Below are positions 8,306 through 18,460 of a stretch of 64,000 nucleotides of DNA, piece after piece (position 1 is the stretch's first letter; each line of letters begins with the position of its first letter). This stretch comes from JAWOLE01 sp963815655. GTDB taxonomy: Bacteria; Acidobacteriota; Thermoanaerobaculia; UBA5066; Gp7-AA6. The notes under the pieces were generated by a model. It was not told the origin of the DNA, did no database searches, and worked only from the letters and a program-made list of their open reading frames with translations. A program made the position numbers and the translations under genes. The stretch is from positions 1 to 64,000 of the forward strand of contig CAWFHK010000001.1 in NCBI GenBank assembly GCA_963815655.1. The letters run 5' to 3'.

Positions 8306-9799
8306 ATGGCGCGAGTCCTCTTGCTCAATCCGAACCGCTGGGGCCGCGGTATCACCACGATTTGGGTGGCCAGCCATGCGGCCGCGTTGAAGCAGCGAGG
8401 TCACGAGGTCCGACTCTTCGACGCCACCTTCTACCGCGATTGGGCTCAGGACGAAGTCGGCTTCAACACTCAGAACCTCCAGTACAAACCGACGGAGTAC
8501 GAGAAGCTCCTCGTGTGGAAGACCGAGCCGGTTCGCGAAGCGCTCCAGGGAGCGCTCGACGAGTTCCGTCCCGACGTCGTCTTTTGGTCGGCACTCTCGT
8601 CTCACATCCATGGCGAAGGGGAGTACGTCAATATCGAATACGGAGAGGAGTTGATGAGGGGTCGAGAGACGGAGGCCCTTCGAGTCGCCGGCGGGCTCCA
8701 GCCAACCGCGGCGCCGCAGGATACCTGGAAGCGGTTTCCGACTGTGGACCTTCTGATCGGCGGCGAAAGCGAGTTCGTCCTGGCGGATCTCTCCGCCGCG
8801 GTGGAAAGGGAAGGCCGTGGCTTCGACCGGGCGCCTTTGGGAGGGCTCGTCTGGCGCGACCCCGCCGGGAACGTCGTCGTCAACCCCCGACAACCCCTGT
8901 TGAAGGATATGGACTCGATGGGGTTGTACGACTACTCGCTCTTCGAGGATCAGGTCTTCCTGCGCGCCTACAACGGCGAGGTGGTTCGCGCCGCCGACTA
9001 CGAGCTCTCGCGCGGATGCCTGTACGCCTGCACTTACTGCGTCGAGACGGTGATTCAGCGCTATTACGGTTTTACGGAGGTCACCCCGCGCGGCGCTCTC
9101 GTTTCCGCCAAGGCCTACCTGAGGAACAAGAGCGCGGCGCGGGTCTATGAAGAGCTGGCCTGGCTTCATCGCGAGCGGGGAGTCACTCTCGTCCGCTGCC
9201 AGGACACCAACTTCCTCACGATCGACCGCTCGATGCTGATCGGGCTGGCCGACCTCCTGGAGCCGTCCGGGCTTGCGCTCCGGCTTTACATCGAGACGCG
9301 TCCCGAGGGCATTAATCCGGCCAGCATCGACCTTCTCCGGCGTCTGAAGGTCGACGGCGTCGGAATGGGAATCGAGCTGTCCACTCAGGCATTTCGCGAG
9401 CGGAACTTGAATCGCTTCGCGGACACGGGCCGGATCGTGACGGCCTTTCGTCTGCTCCGCGAAGCGGGAATCAAGCGAACGGCCTATAACATCATCGGTC
9501 TCGCCGGTCAGGACGAGGCCTCCATTCTGGAGACGATCGAATTCAACCGGCTGCTCGATCCGGACAACGTAACTGTGGCTTTCTACTCTCCCTACCTGGG
9601 AACGCAGCAGCAGGCGGTTTCGGCGAAACAGGATTACTTCGACGACTACGAGTTCGGCGTGGACAGTCAGCTGCGTACCGTGTCGCACCATCCGGAGGTG
9701 ACCAAGGCCCTGCTCGACTTCTACAAGGCGAACTTCGTCCGCCTCGTTCGATCGGAAGCATCGGAGGCGGCGGCTCTCAAGCCGTCGTTCGGGCTTTGA
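8306..9799 (+). CDS. B12-binding-type radical SAM protein
   Basis: The 497-residue protein has an N-terminal cobalamin-binding-like Rossmann segment (VLLLNPNRWG) and a radical SAM core with C238xxxC242xxC245 (SRGCLYACTYC), followed by a GIELST strand. The ATG at 8306 is preceded by a GGAGGGG-type ribosome site. Such enzymes do radical methylation, rearrangement or deoxygenation. In this locus it may modify a sugar, a lipid carrier or a protein target, and the sequence does not say which. Its stop overlaps a possible TTG start of the next gene. Confidence 0.85.
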   Translation: MARVLLLNPNRWGRGITTIWVASHAAALKQRGHEVRLFDATFYRDWAQDEVGFNTQNLQYKPTEYEKLLVWKTEPVREALQGALDEFRPDVVFWSALSSHIHGEGEYVNIEYGEELMRGRETEALRVAGGLQPTAAPQDTWKRFPTVDLLIGGESEFVLADLSAAVEREGRGFDRAPLGGLVWRDPAGNVVVNPRQPLLKDMDSMGLYDYSLFEDQVFLRAYNGEVVRAADYELSRGCLYACTYCVETVIQRYYGFTEVTPRGALVSAKAYLRNKSAARVYEELAWLHRERGVTLVRCQDTNFLTIDRSMLIGLADLLEPSGLALRLYIETRPEGINPASIDLLRRLKVDGVGMGIELSTQAFRERNLNRFADTGRIVTAFRLLREAGIKRTAYNIIGLAGQDEASILETIEFNRLLDPDNVTVAFYSPYLGTQQQAVSAKQDYFDDYEFGVDSQLRTVSHHPEVTKALLDFYKANFVRLVRSEASEAAALKPSFGL

Positions 9800-9801
9800 C
9801 G

Positions 9802-10407
9802 GTGCTCATCGCCGGCGGCGACGCGGCGCTCGAGATCTGGCCGACCAGCGGAGCTTTGGTCATTGTCGATCTGGAGTGGACCGCGTGGGAGGGCTCACTG
9901 GGACGGGGATGGAGCGAGCCGTGGGAGTTTCGGGAGATAATCGCAATCGGGGGGGTCCGCGTCGATGCCGCCACGTTCGAGACGCTCGCGGAGTTCGAAG
10001 TCTTCGTTCGTCCTTTGAAGAACCCTTCGCTGTCCGCGTACATAGTGCGGCTCACGGGCATCACCGACGGGGTCCTTGCGGAGTGCGGCCTTTCCTTCTC
10101 GGACGCCCTGGACCGCTTCAGGACCTTCGTCGGCGATGCCGCTGTGGTCGCCAACGGGAGCGATGGCACAGTGCTTCGCGAGAATTGTGTCCTCAACTCT
10201 ATTCCGTTCCCTTTCGAGGAAGACCGGGTTCTGTCGATCCGGCGTGCCCTGGAGCAGGCGACGGGATTGCCGTCAGAGGAGATCGTGAGTGCGGAGCTTC
10301 CGGTTCGGCTCGGCTTTGGAAGTCCCGCCGACCGTCACGGCGCCCTCGCCGACGCCAGGGCGATCACGGCGTCACTCGTCCTGCTGCGTAGTCAAGGAGC
10401 CATTTAG
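9802..10407 (+). CDS. DEDDh-type 3'-5' exonuclease domain protein
   Basis: The 201-residue protein carries an RNase T/DnaQ-like fold. Exo I is VIVDLEWTAWEG (the D and E pair), Exo II lies around VANGSDGTVLREN, and Exo III is HGALADARA (His and Asp). The start is taken as GTG 9802; a TTG at 9796 overlapping the previous stop is the alternative. It is encoded within the surface-sugar operon between a radical SAM protein and a glycosyltransferase, which is unexpected for a nuclease. Substrate and role are unknown; KapD/ERI-like oligonucleotide exonuclease activity is the family expectation. Confidence 0.75.
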   Translation: MLIAGGDAALEIWPTSGALVIVDLEWTAWEGSLGRGWSEPWEFREIIAIGGVRVDAATFETLAEFEVFVRPLKNPSLSAYIVRLTGITDGVLAECGLSFSDALDRFRTFVGDAAVVANGSDGTVLRENCVLNSIPFPFEEDRVLSIRRALEQATGLPSEEIVSAELPVRLGFGSPADRHGALADARAITASLVLLRSQGAI

Positions 10408-10460
10408 GCCATGCTCCGCGGATACCGCGTCCTCTCCGCAGAGCCGGTCTCGGACTGACG

Positions 10461-11465
10461 ATGACCTTGATCAGCGTTATAACTCCGTGCTTCAACGAAG
10501 AGGGAAACGTCCGCGACTTGTATGAGCAGGTTCGCCAGGTCATGCAGAATGTCGACCGGTATCGCTACGAGCACATATTCATCGACAATGCGTCGACGGA
10601 CGGAACGGTGAGCGTTCTCAGGGATCTCGCCGCGCGAGATCGCAACGTGAAAGTCATCGTCAACACCCGTAACTTCGGCCATATCCGGTCTCCCTATCAC
10701 GCTCTTCTGCAGGCTCGGGGGGACGCGGTTATCTCGCTCGCCGCGGATCTTCAGGACCCTCCCGCTCTGATTCCCCGGTTTCTCGAGAAGTGGGAGCAAG
10801 GCTATAGAGTGGCGCTCGGGGTCAAGGCCTCGACGGAAGAGGCGTGGCCGATGTCGTGGATCAGGCGACGCTACTATGATGTCGTCGCCACGATCTCTGA
10901 CATCGAGATCGTGAAGAATGCCACCGGCTTTGGCCTGCTCGATCGCCGGGTCATCGAGATTTTGCGCTCGATGAATGCCGCCAACCCCTATGTTCGAGGG
11001 TTGATTTCCGAGATCGGCTTTTCCGCGGCTGTCATCGAGTACTCACAGCCGATGCGAAAGCGGGGTATCACGAAGAACAATCTGCTGACATTGATCGATC
11101 TGGCCATGCTCGGCATCACGACGCATTCGAAGTTCCCGTTGCGGCTGGCGACGCTGGCGGGCTTCACGCTCTCCGGGGCGAGTTTTCTGGTTGCGCTCGT
11201 TTACCTGATCCTGAAACTCGTCTTCTGGTATCGATACCCTGCCGGCGTCGCTCCGCTCGTGATCGGTATGTTCCTTATGTTCTCCGTCCAGCTTCTGTTT
11301 CTTGGACTCATTGGAGAGTACGTGTCCGCGGTTCATACGCAGACGCTTCATCGGCCGGTTGTTGTGGAGCGAGAGCGGATCAACTTCGACGAGTCGCCCG
11401 TGGAGGGCCCGGACGAGGGCGCCGGGCCTGGACCGCCAAGCGGTCGAGCGTCCTCGGGCGAGTAG
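10461..11465 (+). CDS. family 2 glycosyltransferase with C-terminal membrane helices
   Basis: The 334-residue protein has the GT2 fold of ArnC/GtrB/DPM1: SVITPCFNEEGN at 5-16, IDNASTDGT with the nucleotide-binding Asp, and the DLQDPP motif near 98. Two hydrophobic helices follow, around residues 225-250 and 260-285. Such enzymes transfer a sugar from a nucleotide donor to polyprenyl phosphate at the cytoplasmic membrane. It fits with the GtrA protein encoded upstream, since GtrA and GtrB often act together. The last 25 residues are acidic and proline/glycine rich. Confidence 0.9.
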   Translation: MTLISVITPCFNEEGNVRDLYEQVRQVMQNVDRYRYEHIFIDNASTDGTVSVLRDLAARDRNVKVIVNTRNFGHIRSPYHALLQARGDAVISLAADLQDPPALIPRFLEKWEQGYRVALGVKASTEEAWPMSWIRRRYYDVVATISDIEIVKNATGFGLLDRRVIEILRSMNAANPYVRGLISEIGFSAAVIEYSQPMRKRGITKNNLLTLIDLAMLGITTHSKFPLRLATLAGFTLSGASFLVALVYLILKLVFWYRYPAGVAPLVIGMFLMFSVQLLFLGLIGEYVSAVHTQTLHRPVVVERERINFDESPVEGPDEGAGPGPPSGRASSGE

Positions 11466-11485
11466 TCGGAAAGGCGGATACAACG

Positions 11486-12514
11486 ATGGAATCGGCTGGA
11501 ATCCCCTACACGCGGTTGCGACTCTCCGCGCGAAGGATCCTGGCAGAAATCATTCCCCTGGACGGTCCACTCGGAGTCTTCATCGAGCCGACGAACTTTT
11601 GCAATTTCAGCTGTCGGCAATGCGCTATCTCGTTCGAAGACTACAATGAGGTCGTCGGCAAGTCGGGCTTCATGGATCTCGACCTCTATCGGAAGGTTGT
11701 CCGGGACCTGGAAGCGCTCGGCGGCGGGCCTCAGGTCTTGCGCCTCTACGGCACGGGTGAGCCCCTGCTCCACAAGAGTATCGCGGAGATGGTGCGATTT
11801 GCGAAGGACACGATTCCTCGGACGCGCGTCGAAATTACCACGAACGGCTCGCTGCTGACGGAAGCGGTGGCCCGGGATCTCATATCGGCCCGACTGGACT
11901 ATCTGCGCGTGTCCATCTACGGCATGTCCGATGCGAGCAACGCGTACCTGACGCAAAGGAAAGTGAAGACGGCGCAGATCTTCGAGAACGTCGTGCGTTT
12001 CCGAAGGGTCCGGGAGGAGTCTGGCGTGAAGGTCCCTTTTCTCTACGTGAAAATGATCGAAACCTTCAGCGAGGAAGACGAACTCTTTCGTAGAACATAC
12101 GAACCCGTTGCAGACGAGGTGGCGCTCGAGCCCGCTCAGAACTGGGATGGGTACGAGAAGCGAGACCTCCTCGGGCCAATCTACCCGGGGCGTGAGATCG
12201 ACCGCGACCGGTTCTTTCCGTATCCGAAACAGATCTGCCCGTATCCCTTCTTCTCTGCGTTTGTGGCGTGCAATGGCGACGTGCTGGTTTGCTGCGTCGA
12301 TTGGAGCAAGCACACCAAGGTCGGCAATTTACGAGAACAGGGGCTTCGTGAAGTGTGGCACGGCTCTCAAATGGTGGCATTCCGACGGCTTCACGTCGAG
12401 CGGAGACGGCACGAAAATGAAGCGTGCAGAAACTGTACTTTCCCCGACATGTTGCCACCGCAGGACAGCCTCGATGCCGTCCCCCTGAAGACGTTGCTCT
12501 CAAAGATGGGCTGA
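11486..12514 (+). CDS. radical SAM/SPASM domain protein
   Basis: This 342-residue protein has the radical SAM motif C39xxxC43xxC46 (TNFCNFSCRQC), a GTGEPLLH strand and a C-terminal SPASM-like cysteine set (CPYPF, CNGDVLVCCVDW, CRNC). SPASM proteins carry auxiliary [4Fe-4S] clusters and often modify peptides, though some act on sugars. It ends the plus-strand run of the sugar locus and faces the convergent KdsC-like gene 2 bp away. The target is unknown. Confidence 0.87.
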   Translation: MESAGIPYTRLRLSARRILAEIIPLDGPLGVFIEPTNFCNFSCRQCAISFEDYNEVVGKSGFMDLDLYRKVVRDLEALGGGPQVLRLYGTGEPLLHKSIAEMVRFAKDTIPRTRVEITTNGSLLTEAVARDLISARLDYLRVSIYGMSDASNAYLTQRKVKTAQIFENVVRFRRVREESGVKVPFLYVKMIETFSEEDELFRRTYEPVADEVALEPAQNWDGYEKRDLLGPIYPGREIDRDRFFPYPKQICPYPFFSAFVACNGDVLVCCVDWSKHTKVGNLREQGLREVWHGSQMVAFRRLHVERRRHENEACRNCTFPDMLPPQDSLDAVPLKTLLSKMG

Positions 12515-12516
12515 AC

Positions 12517-13044
12517 CTATTTGGGACGGCCTGGCTTCGGACCCTTTCGAGGAGCTGTTTTCCCCCGACCCGCGGTGACGACGCCTGGCAGGAGTTGTTC
12601 GATCAGCTCCCGCACGGCTCCGGAACCACCAGCTCTGGTCGTCACCAGGGCGACCCGACGGAGCACCGCGGGCTCCGCGTCGGCGGGAGCGACTGCCAGG
12701 CCGACGATTCCCAGCGCCGGAAGGTCGTTGACGTCGTTGCCCATGAAAGCGATCTGCGAGAGCGGGATCCGATGGTGGGCCGCGAAATCGCGCAAAGCGC
12801 CGGCCTTGTCCTTGCAGTCTTGATAGAGCTCCTCGATGCCGACTTTCCTGGCGAACCGCCGGACCAGGAGGGATTTTTCGCCCGAGACGAGCGCGATGAT
12901 CAGACCTGCCCGCCTCGCGCGAGCCAGGGCCATGACGTCCGCAAAGGAGAAGCGCTTGAATTCCTCGCCGTCGGCGCCCCACCAGAATGTGTTATCGGTG
13001 AGAACACCGTCGACGTCGAGAAGAAGGGCCTGTATACGTGGCAA
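12517..13044 (-). CDS. KdsC-like HAD phosphatase
   Basis: The 175-residue protein is a capless HAD phosphatase of the KdsC type. Motif I is DVDGVLTD (Asp10 and Asp12), motif II is VSGE, and motif IV is MGNDVNDL. KdsC-like enzymes remove the phosphate from Kdo-8-phosphate or nonulosonate phosphates. It follows neuB on the same strand after 5 bp, which suggests the NeuB product is a phosphorylated nonulosonate. The C-terminal 20 residues are basic and outside the domain. Confidence 0.88.
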   Translation of the reverse strand: MPRIQALLLDVDGVLTDNTFWWGADGEEFKRFSFADVMALARARRAGLIIALVSGEKSLLVRRFARKVGIEELYQDCKDKAGALRDFAAHHRIPLSQIAFMGNDVNDLPALGIVGLAVAPADAEPAVLRRVALVTTRAGGSGAVRELIEQLLPGVVTAGRGKTAPRKGPKPGRPK

Positions 13045-13049
13045 TCGAA

Positions 13050-13919
13050 TTATCCGATCCGGCGCAGCTTCTTCATGACCGGAATCTCCGACTCCAACAG
13101 CGTCTTCGCGCCGTCGCCCAGAGCCGTCTCGGTCAATCGAATGTCACGGATGAGCTTCTCAAAACCGCTCGGGCCCAACGAGGCCGCTTGATCCGTTCCG
13201 AACATGGACCGGTCCAGCGTGATGTGCCGCTCGACCATGGCGGCTCCAAGCGCAACGGCGGCGACGGTCGAAGCAAGACCCGTCTCGTGACCGGAGTAGC
13301 CGATGGGGACTCCCGGATATCGCCCTGTCAAGGCCGGAATGGCTCTCAGGTTGAGGTCTTCGTAACTTGCGGGGTATGTACTCACGGCATGCAGAATCAC
13401 CAAGTCTTTGGTGCCGAGGATCGCGACGGCTCGGTCGATCTGTTCCAGCGTGCTCATACCCGTAGAAAGAATGATTGGTCTGTTCTTGGAACGTGTATAA
13501 GTAAGAAGCTTCTCGTCAGTCAGGCACGCCGAGGCGATCTTATAAGCGGGGGGATCAAATTGCTCGATGAAGTCTACGGAAGGCTCGTCCCAACAAGAAG
13601 CGAACCAAGCGATCCCAAGCTGGCGCGCGAATCGGTCGATCTCAGCGTATTGTTCGCTCCCGAATTCGAGGCGCCTCTTGAGATCGCCGTTGGTCGTGCC
13701 CCACGGATGCTCGCGCAGCTTGGCCAGTTCCGCTGCCGAGTAGACGATTTCAATCGTCCGTTTCTGGAACTTGACGGCGTCAAAGCCGGCACGATGAGCA
13801 AGCTGCATCAGCATGTGCGCGAGCTCGACGTCGCCGTTGTGATTGATCCCGATCTCGGCGACAACGTAGCAAGGCTCATCCTCTCCCACCCGCTTGGCTC
13901 CGATCTTCACTCGGGACAT
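13050..13919 (-). CDS. neuB: N-acetylneuraminate synthase family protein
   Basis: The 289-residue protein condenses PEP with a sugar to give a nonulosonic acid. Family motifs are AEIGINHNGD, FDAVKFQKR, KIASACLTD, LSTGMST, HAVSTYPA and IGYSGHETG. The start ATG 13919 has a GGAGG site about 9 nt upstream; a longer form from 13970 lacks support. The C-terminal SAF (antifreeze-like) domain of canonical NeuB (about 350 residues) is absent, so the protein is only the TIM barrel. Together with the KdsC-like gene this suggests a phosphorylated hexose substrate, though that is inference. Confidence 0.88.
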   Translation of the reverse strand: MSRVKIGAKRVGEDEPCYVVAEIGINHNGDVELAHMLMQLAHRAGFDAVKFQKRTIEIVYSAAELAKLREHPWGTTNGDLKRRLEFGSEQYAEIDRFARQLGIAWFASCWDEPSVDFIEQFDPPAYKIASACLTDEKLLTYTRSKNRPIILSTGMSTLEQIDRAVAILGTKDLVILHAVSTYPASYEDLNLRAIPALTGRYPGVPIGYSGHETGLASTVAAVALGAAMVERHITLDRSMFGTDQAASLGPSGFEKLIRDIRLTETALGDGAKTLLESEIPVMKKLRRIG

Positions 13920-14050
13920 GCTCGGAAACCTCCACGATGCCCCAATCACGATTCGTTGCTCCGCCATCATGCCAAGCCGGCCAGCAATCGTTGATCGGCC
14001 GGGCCGTCTGCTCTGAGAGAAGCTCGGATTTTACCCTATCCTTCGACTTT

Positions 14051-14079
14051 TTGCGCGGCGGAGGCCGAAAGACTAGAAT
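14051..14079 (+). promoter_or_regulatory. promoter for the second NeuB-like gene
   Basis: A -35 box TTGCGC (14051-14056) and a -10 box TAGAAT (14074-14079) are separated by 17 bp. Transcription would start near 14086, about 10 nt before the ATG at 14096. The region lies between the divergent neuB and NeuB-like genes. Confidence 0.5.
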
Positions 14080-14095
14080 CGGAAACGATCGTGCC

Positions 14096-14872
14096 ATGAC
14101 CGCTAGTGCAACAGAGATTCAGAGCACCGGGATGCCGGCTCCGTGGCCGGAGTCGATGCGTATCGTGGCCGAGATCGGCCTGAACCACTTCGGTTCCGAG
14201 GAAAGGGCGGAGCGCATGCTGCGAACGCTTCTGCAGAGCGGGGTGGATGCGATCACGTTCCAGATTCGGGAGGCCGCCTTCTACGCCGGGGAGGAGGGCT
14301 GGAGAAGTCCGCTTCGGCCTGAGTTCTATCAGAGAGCTCGCGCCCTGACGCGATCGGAGGGCAAAGAATTCGGCCTCGCCGTCGCCGACGTCCGCGCAGT
14401 CTCGATCGTCGATCCCGACTTCTGGAAGTCTCTCAGTTGGGATCTTCTGAACGCGGACCTGCACGCCGCCCTGGACTCGACTCGCCGCAAGACATACGTG
14501 TCGACGGGCCTCGGTAGCATCGAGGATGTTCGGCTCGCCTCTCAACGCCCGGGCGAGTACGAGTTCATTCAGACGCAGCTCGTCGCGGACATCGAATCGG
14601 CCAACCTTCAGGCGATTGCCGCGATGCGCGAAGCGACCGGGCGTTCGGTGGCCTTCGGGCTCCATTGTGCAGACCACCGCTTGCTCTATCTCGCGCTCGG
14701 CTTTCGACCGTCGGCAATCTTCTTCTACGTTCGGGAAGAGAACCCGGAGCCGTCTCCCGACCACGCGCATGCTCTTCCGATCGCGTCGGCGGACTCGTGG
14801 GCCCGGGATCTGAAGAGACTTGCTCTCGGCGTCGGGACGGGACGTAAAGAGCGAATGAAGGGCGAGCCATGA
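14096..14872 (+). CDS. NeuB-like protein, divergent and probably lacking synthase activity
   Basis: This 258-residue protein begins with a recognisable NeuB N-terminus (MRIVAEIGLNHFGSEERAE, then VDAITFQIRE) and continues with YVSTGLGSIED, matching the LSTGM strand. It lacks the HxxSxYP metal/substrate segment (LHCADH is found instead) and the GYSGHE motif, and has no SAF domain. ATG 14096 is chosen; ATG 14156 directly before the conserved domain is possible. It may be a NeuB paralogue with altered chemistry. It is divergent from the intact neuB and translationally coupled to the following SDR. Confidence 0.75.
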   Translation: MTASATEIQSTGMPAPWPESMRIVAEIGLNHFGSEERAERMLRTLLQSGVDAITFQIREAAFYAGEEGWRSPLRPEFYQRARALTRSEGKEFGLAVADVRAVSIVDPDFWKSLSWDLLNADLHAALDSTRRKTYVSTGLGSIEDVRLASQRPGEYEFIQTQLVADIESANLQAIAAMREATGRSVAFGLHCADHRLLYLALGFRPSAIFFYVREENPEPSPDHAHALPIASADSWARDLKRLALGVGTGRKERMKGEP

Positions 14873-15525
14873 AAGCCGTCGTGTTCGCGGGCACCCGCGG
14901 AATCGGCGGCGAGATCAGCAAGAGACTTCGGGCGATCGCGGACGAAGTGGTGGCCACCGGGCGCAAAGACGTGGACACTTCCGATCTAGATTCGGTGAAG
15001 TCTTTCTGCGGTCGGCACCCCTGGGCCGACGTGCTCGTTCTCAATACCGGAGGACCCGACCCGATCCCATTCGACGAAATCTCGGAAGACCAGTGGAGAA
15101 TCGCCTTTCACCAACTCTTTCTCTCCTTTGCCATCGTGCTCCAGCGCATCGAGGTTCGAAACGACGGCTTCGTCTTTCTGATTTCTTCGGCCACGGTCCG
15201 CGAGCCCGATCCGAAGCTCATTCTCTCCAACTGCTATCGAGTGGCCTTGACGAGCCTTTGCAAGACCCTGAGTAAGCTCTGGATGTCTCGGCGCGTGACC
15301 TTCGTGAACATTGCGCCCGGACCGACCAGGACGGACCGGTTGCGCGATCTCTTGCGGAAGTCGGGCCGAACGCTCGAGCAGTTAGAGGCGGCTCTACCCA
15401 CGGGACGAGTCGCGGACCCGGCAGAGATCGGTGAGTTTGTCCGATTCGTAGTGGAGAAGCGGATCACCGCGATCAACGGCGCGACGATTAGCTTCGACAT
15501 GGGTCTCTCGGCCTCTCTGCTCTAG
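14869..15525 (+). CDS. SDR-family protein with altered catalytic motif
   Basis: The 218-residue protein has the nucleotide-binding TRGIGG motif at 9-14, LNTGGPDP (the NNAG equivalent), and FLISSAT. Where classical SDRs have YxxxK, it reads SNCYRVALTSLCKTL, with no lysine four residues after the tyrosine. Related FabG-like proteins with SNxxR..KTL are known in my recollection, so it may use a shifted lysine. It overlaps the NeuB-like gene by 4 bp (ATGA). The substrate is unknown. Confidence 0.78.
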   Translation: MKAVVFAGTRGIGGEISKRLRAIADEVVATGRKDVDTSDLDSVKSFCGRHPWADVLVLNTGGPDPIPFDEISEDQWRIAFHQLFLSFAIVLQRIEVRNDGFVFLISSATVREPDPKLILSNCYRVALTSLCKTLSKLWMSRRVTFVNIAPGPTRTDRLRDLLRKSGRTLEQLEAALPTGRVADPAEIGEFVRFVVEKRITAINGATISFDMGLSASLL

Positions 15526-15565
15526 AAGCTTGGATGGCCGATCGTCTTCGTGGAGGCGTAGTCGA

Positions 15566-16183
15566 ATGGAAAAGGCTGATCTCGCCAGACACTTTCTTGA
15601 GAGCGCCGACGTCAAGAGGCGGGTTGCCCACGAACAGATCGACGCAATCGAGCGCGCGGGAGATGCTATCGTCACGGCTATTCGCCGGGGAAACAAGGTT
15701 CTTCTGTTCGGCAACGGCGGCAGCGCCGGAGACGCTCAGCACCTCTCGGCGGAGTTCGTCGGGCGTTACGTGTCGGAGCGGGCACCCTTGCCAGCGATTG
15801 CGTTGACCACGGATAGCTCAGCCCTGACAGCGATCGGAAACGATTACGGTTTCGATCAGGTCTTCGCCCGGCAGGTTCGAGCGCTTGGGCGCCACGGTGA
15901 CGTGGCGATCGCCATCAGCACCAGTGGTCGGTCGCGAAACGTGATTCTCGGCATCGAGGCGGCGCGCGAGGCGGGCCTCGCGACTATCGCGCTGACCGGT
16001 GGGGACGGCGGCATGCTCGCCCCGATCGTGGACGTCGCGATTGTGGTGCCTTCGAACACGACCGCGAGGATTCAGGAATGCCACATCACGATCGGGCATG
16101 TGCTCTGCGAGTTCGTCGACGGCGAACTTCAGGTGAAGGATCGGGGACGGGACGACTCTCTTCCGAAATCTCGGACTCCCTGA
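15566..16183 (+). CDS. gmhA: sedoheptulose-7-phosphate isomerase-like SIS protein
   Basis: This 205-residue SIS-domain protein has FGNGGSAGDAQHLSAEF near 48-64, TSGRSRN and the ALTGGDGG segment, plus the QECHITIGHVLCE motif with the zinc and substrate ligands of GmhA. It should isomerise sedoheptulose-7-phosphate to heptose-7-phosphate, or act on a related ketose phosphate. ATG 15566 has a GGAGG site upstream. No gmhB or hldE gene is nearby, so it may serve the nonulosonate or another heptose pathway. It is the last gene before the rRNA operon. Confidence 0.85.
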   Translation: MEKADLARHFLESADVKRRVAHEQIDAIERAGDAIVTAIRRGNKVLLFGNGGSAGDAQHLSAEFVGRYVSERAPLPAIALTTDSSALTAIGNDYGFDQVFARQVRALGRHGDVAIAISTSGRSRNVILGIEAAREAGLATIALTGGDGGMLAPIVDVAIVVPSNTTARIQECHITIGHVLCEFVDGELQVKDRGRDDSLPKSRTP

Positions 16184-16357
16184 AAGGCCGCGCGCCCAGT
16201 TCCGAAAACCGTCAGCAGGATGTCGTCAACCTCCGCTTCCGGCCCGTCAGGGATCTGAAAGGCTCACGAGCCAAAGGAGTATGCACAGGAGTGTGTGCAT
16301 CTCGGGAATGGCTAAATATATGAAAATAATAACCTTTTCAGCCTTCTTCGAATGTCC

Positions 16358-16386
16358 TTGACAGGGGGGGTGGCGGACCATATATT
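16358..16386 (+). promoter_or_regulatory. rRNA promoter P1
   Basis: A consensus -35 box TTGACA (16358-16363), a 17-bp spacer with seven G residues, and a -10 box TATATT (16381-16386). An AT-rich block lies upstream. Strength and position fit the distal promoter of the rrn operon. Confidence 0.8.
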
Positions 16387-16479
16387 GCGCATCCCCGCAA
16401 GGGTTCTCGGTTCTTTTTTCAGTCCGTCGTCATGGTGGGAATTGGTGTCCGTCCTCGAGGACGGACCCGATCTAAGTCC

Positions 16480-16508
16480 TTGACGGAGCGGGGAAAATCG
16501 CTTAGACT
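16480..16508 (+). promoter_or_regulatory. rRNA promoter P2
   Basis: A -35 box TTGACG (16480-16485), exactly 17 bp of spacer and a -10 box TAGACT (16503-16508). It lies 122 bp after P1, the usual tandem arrangement of rRNA promoters. Transcription would start near 16515. Confidence 0.75.
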
Positions 16509-16596
16509 GGAGTTTCCGTCTTTGGACGGAAATCTGGTTTCGGAGAACGCCGGTGGGACGGCGTCGTCCGCGGGGTCAGGCCTCGGGGATCCGGTT

Positions 16597-16615
16597 CCTT
16601 GAAAACTGAGTAGAG
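16597..16615 (+). other. 5' strand of the pre-16S processing stem
   Basis: The 19-nt sequence CCTTGAAAACTGAGTAGAG is complementary, with one mismatch, to 18372-18390 after the 16S gene. The two strands would form the long duplex cut by RNase III around the 16S precursor. Confidence 0.75.
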
Positions 16616-16742
16616 CGTGCCAGACGTCTTTTTCCTGGTTTTTTTGAAAAACCAGAGTTTTTCCTGTCTTTAACTAAAGCAGGGTTGACTCGCTTCAAAC
16701 GGCGGGCGTCCTCGCAAGAGGCGGCCGTCGCGCGAACACTTT

Positions 16743-18301
<1,559 letters not shown>

Positions 18302-18371
18302 GAGTTCTTCCGCCTTCGCTTCGGTCTCACGAAGCTTCGGCGGACACTCAAGGTCGATGCGTCGACGTACT

Positions 18372-18390
18372 CTCTACTCAGTTTTGAAGG
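18372..18390 (+). other. 3' strand of the pre-16S processing stem
   Basis: CTCTACTCAGTTTTGAAGG pairs with 16597-16615 (one mismatch). It lies about 74 nt after the 16S 3' end and about 70 nt before tRNA-Ile. Confidence 0.75.
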
Positions 18391-18460
18391 CATCGTTTCC
18401 TCGGGCTCCTCAGGGCGCCCGCGGGATGTCGATCTTTGAATTCACCGAACGAGTCCCGCT

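Larger units (their letters stand above)
16184..16742 (+). promoter_or_regulatory. rrn leader region
   Basis: This 559-bp stretch has no convincing gene. It holds a small inverted repeat ATGCACA/TGTGCAT (16281-16300), an AT-rich block (16313-16340) that could be an UP element, two tandem promoters, a GT-rich leader, the 5' strand of the 16S processing stem (16597-16615) and a hairpin with CTGGTTTTT/AAAAACCAG arms (about 16635-16655) just before the 16S gene. Confidence 0.7.
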
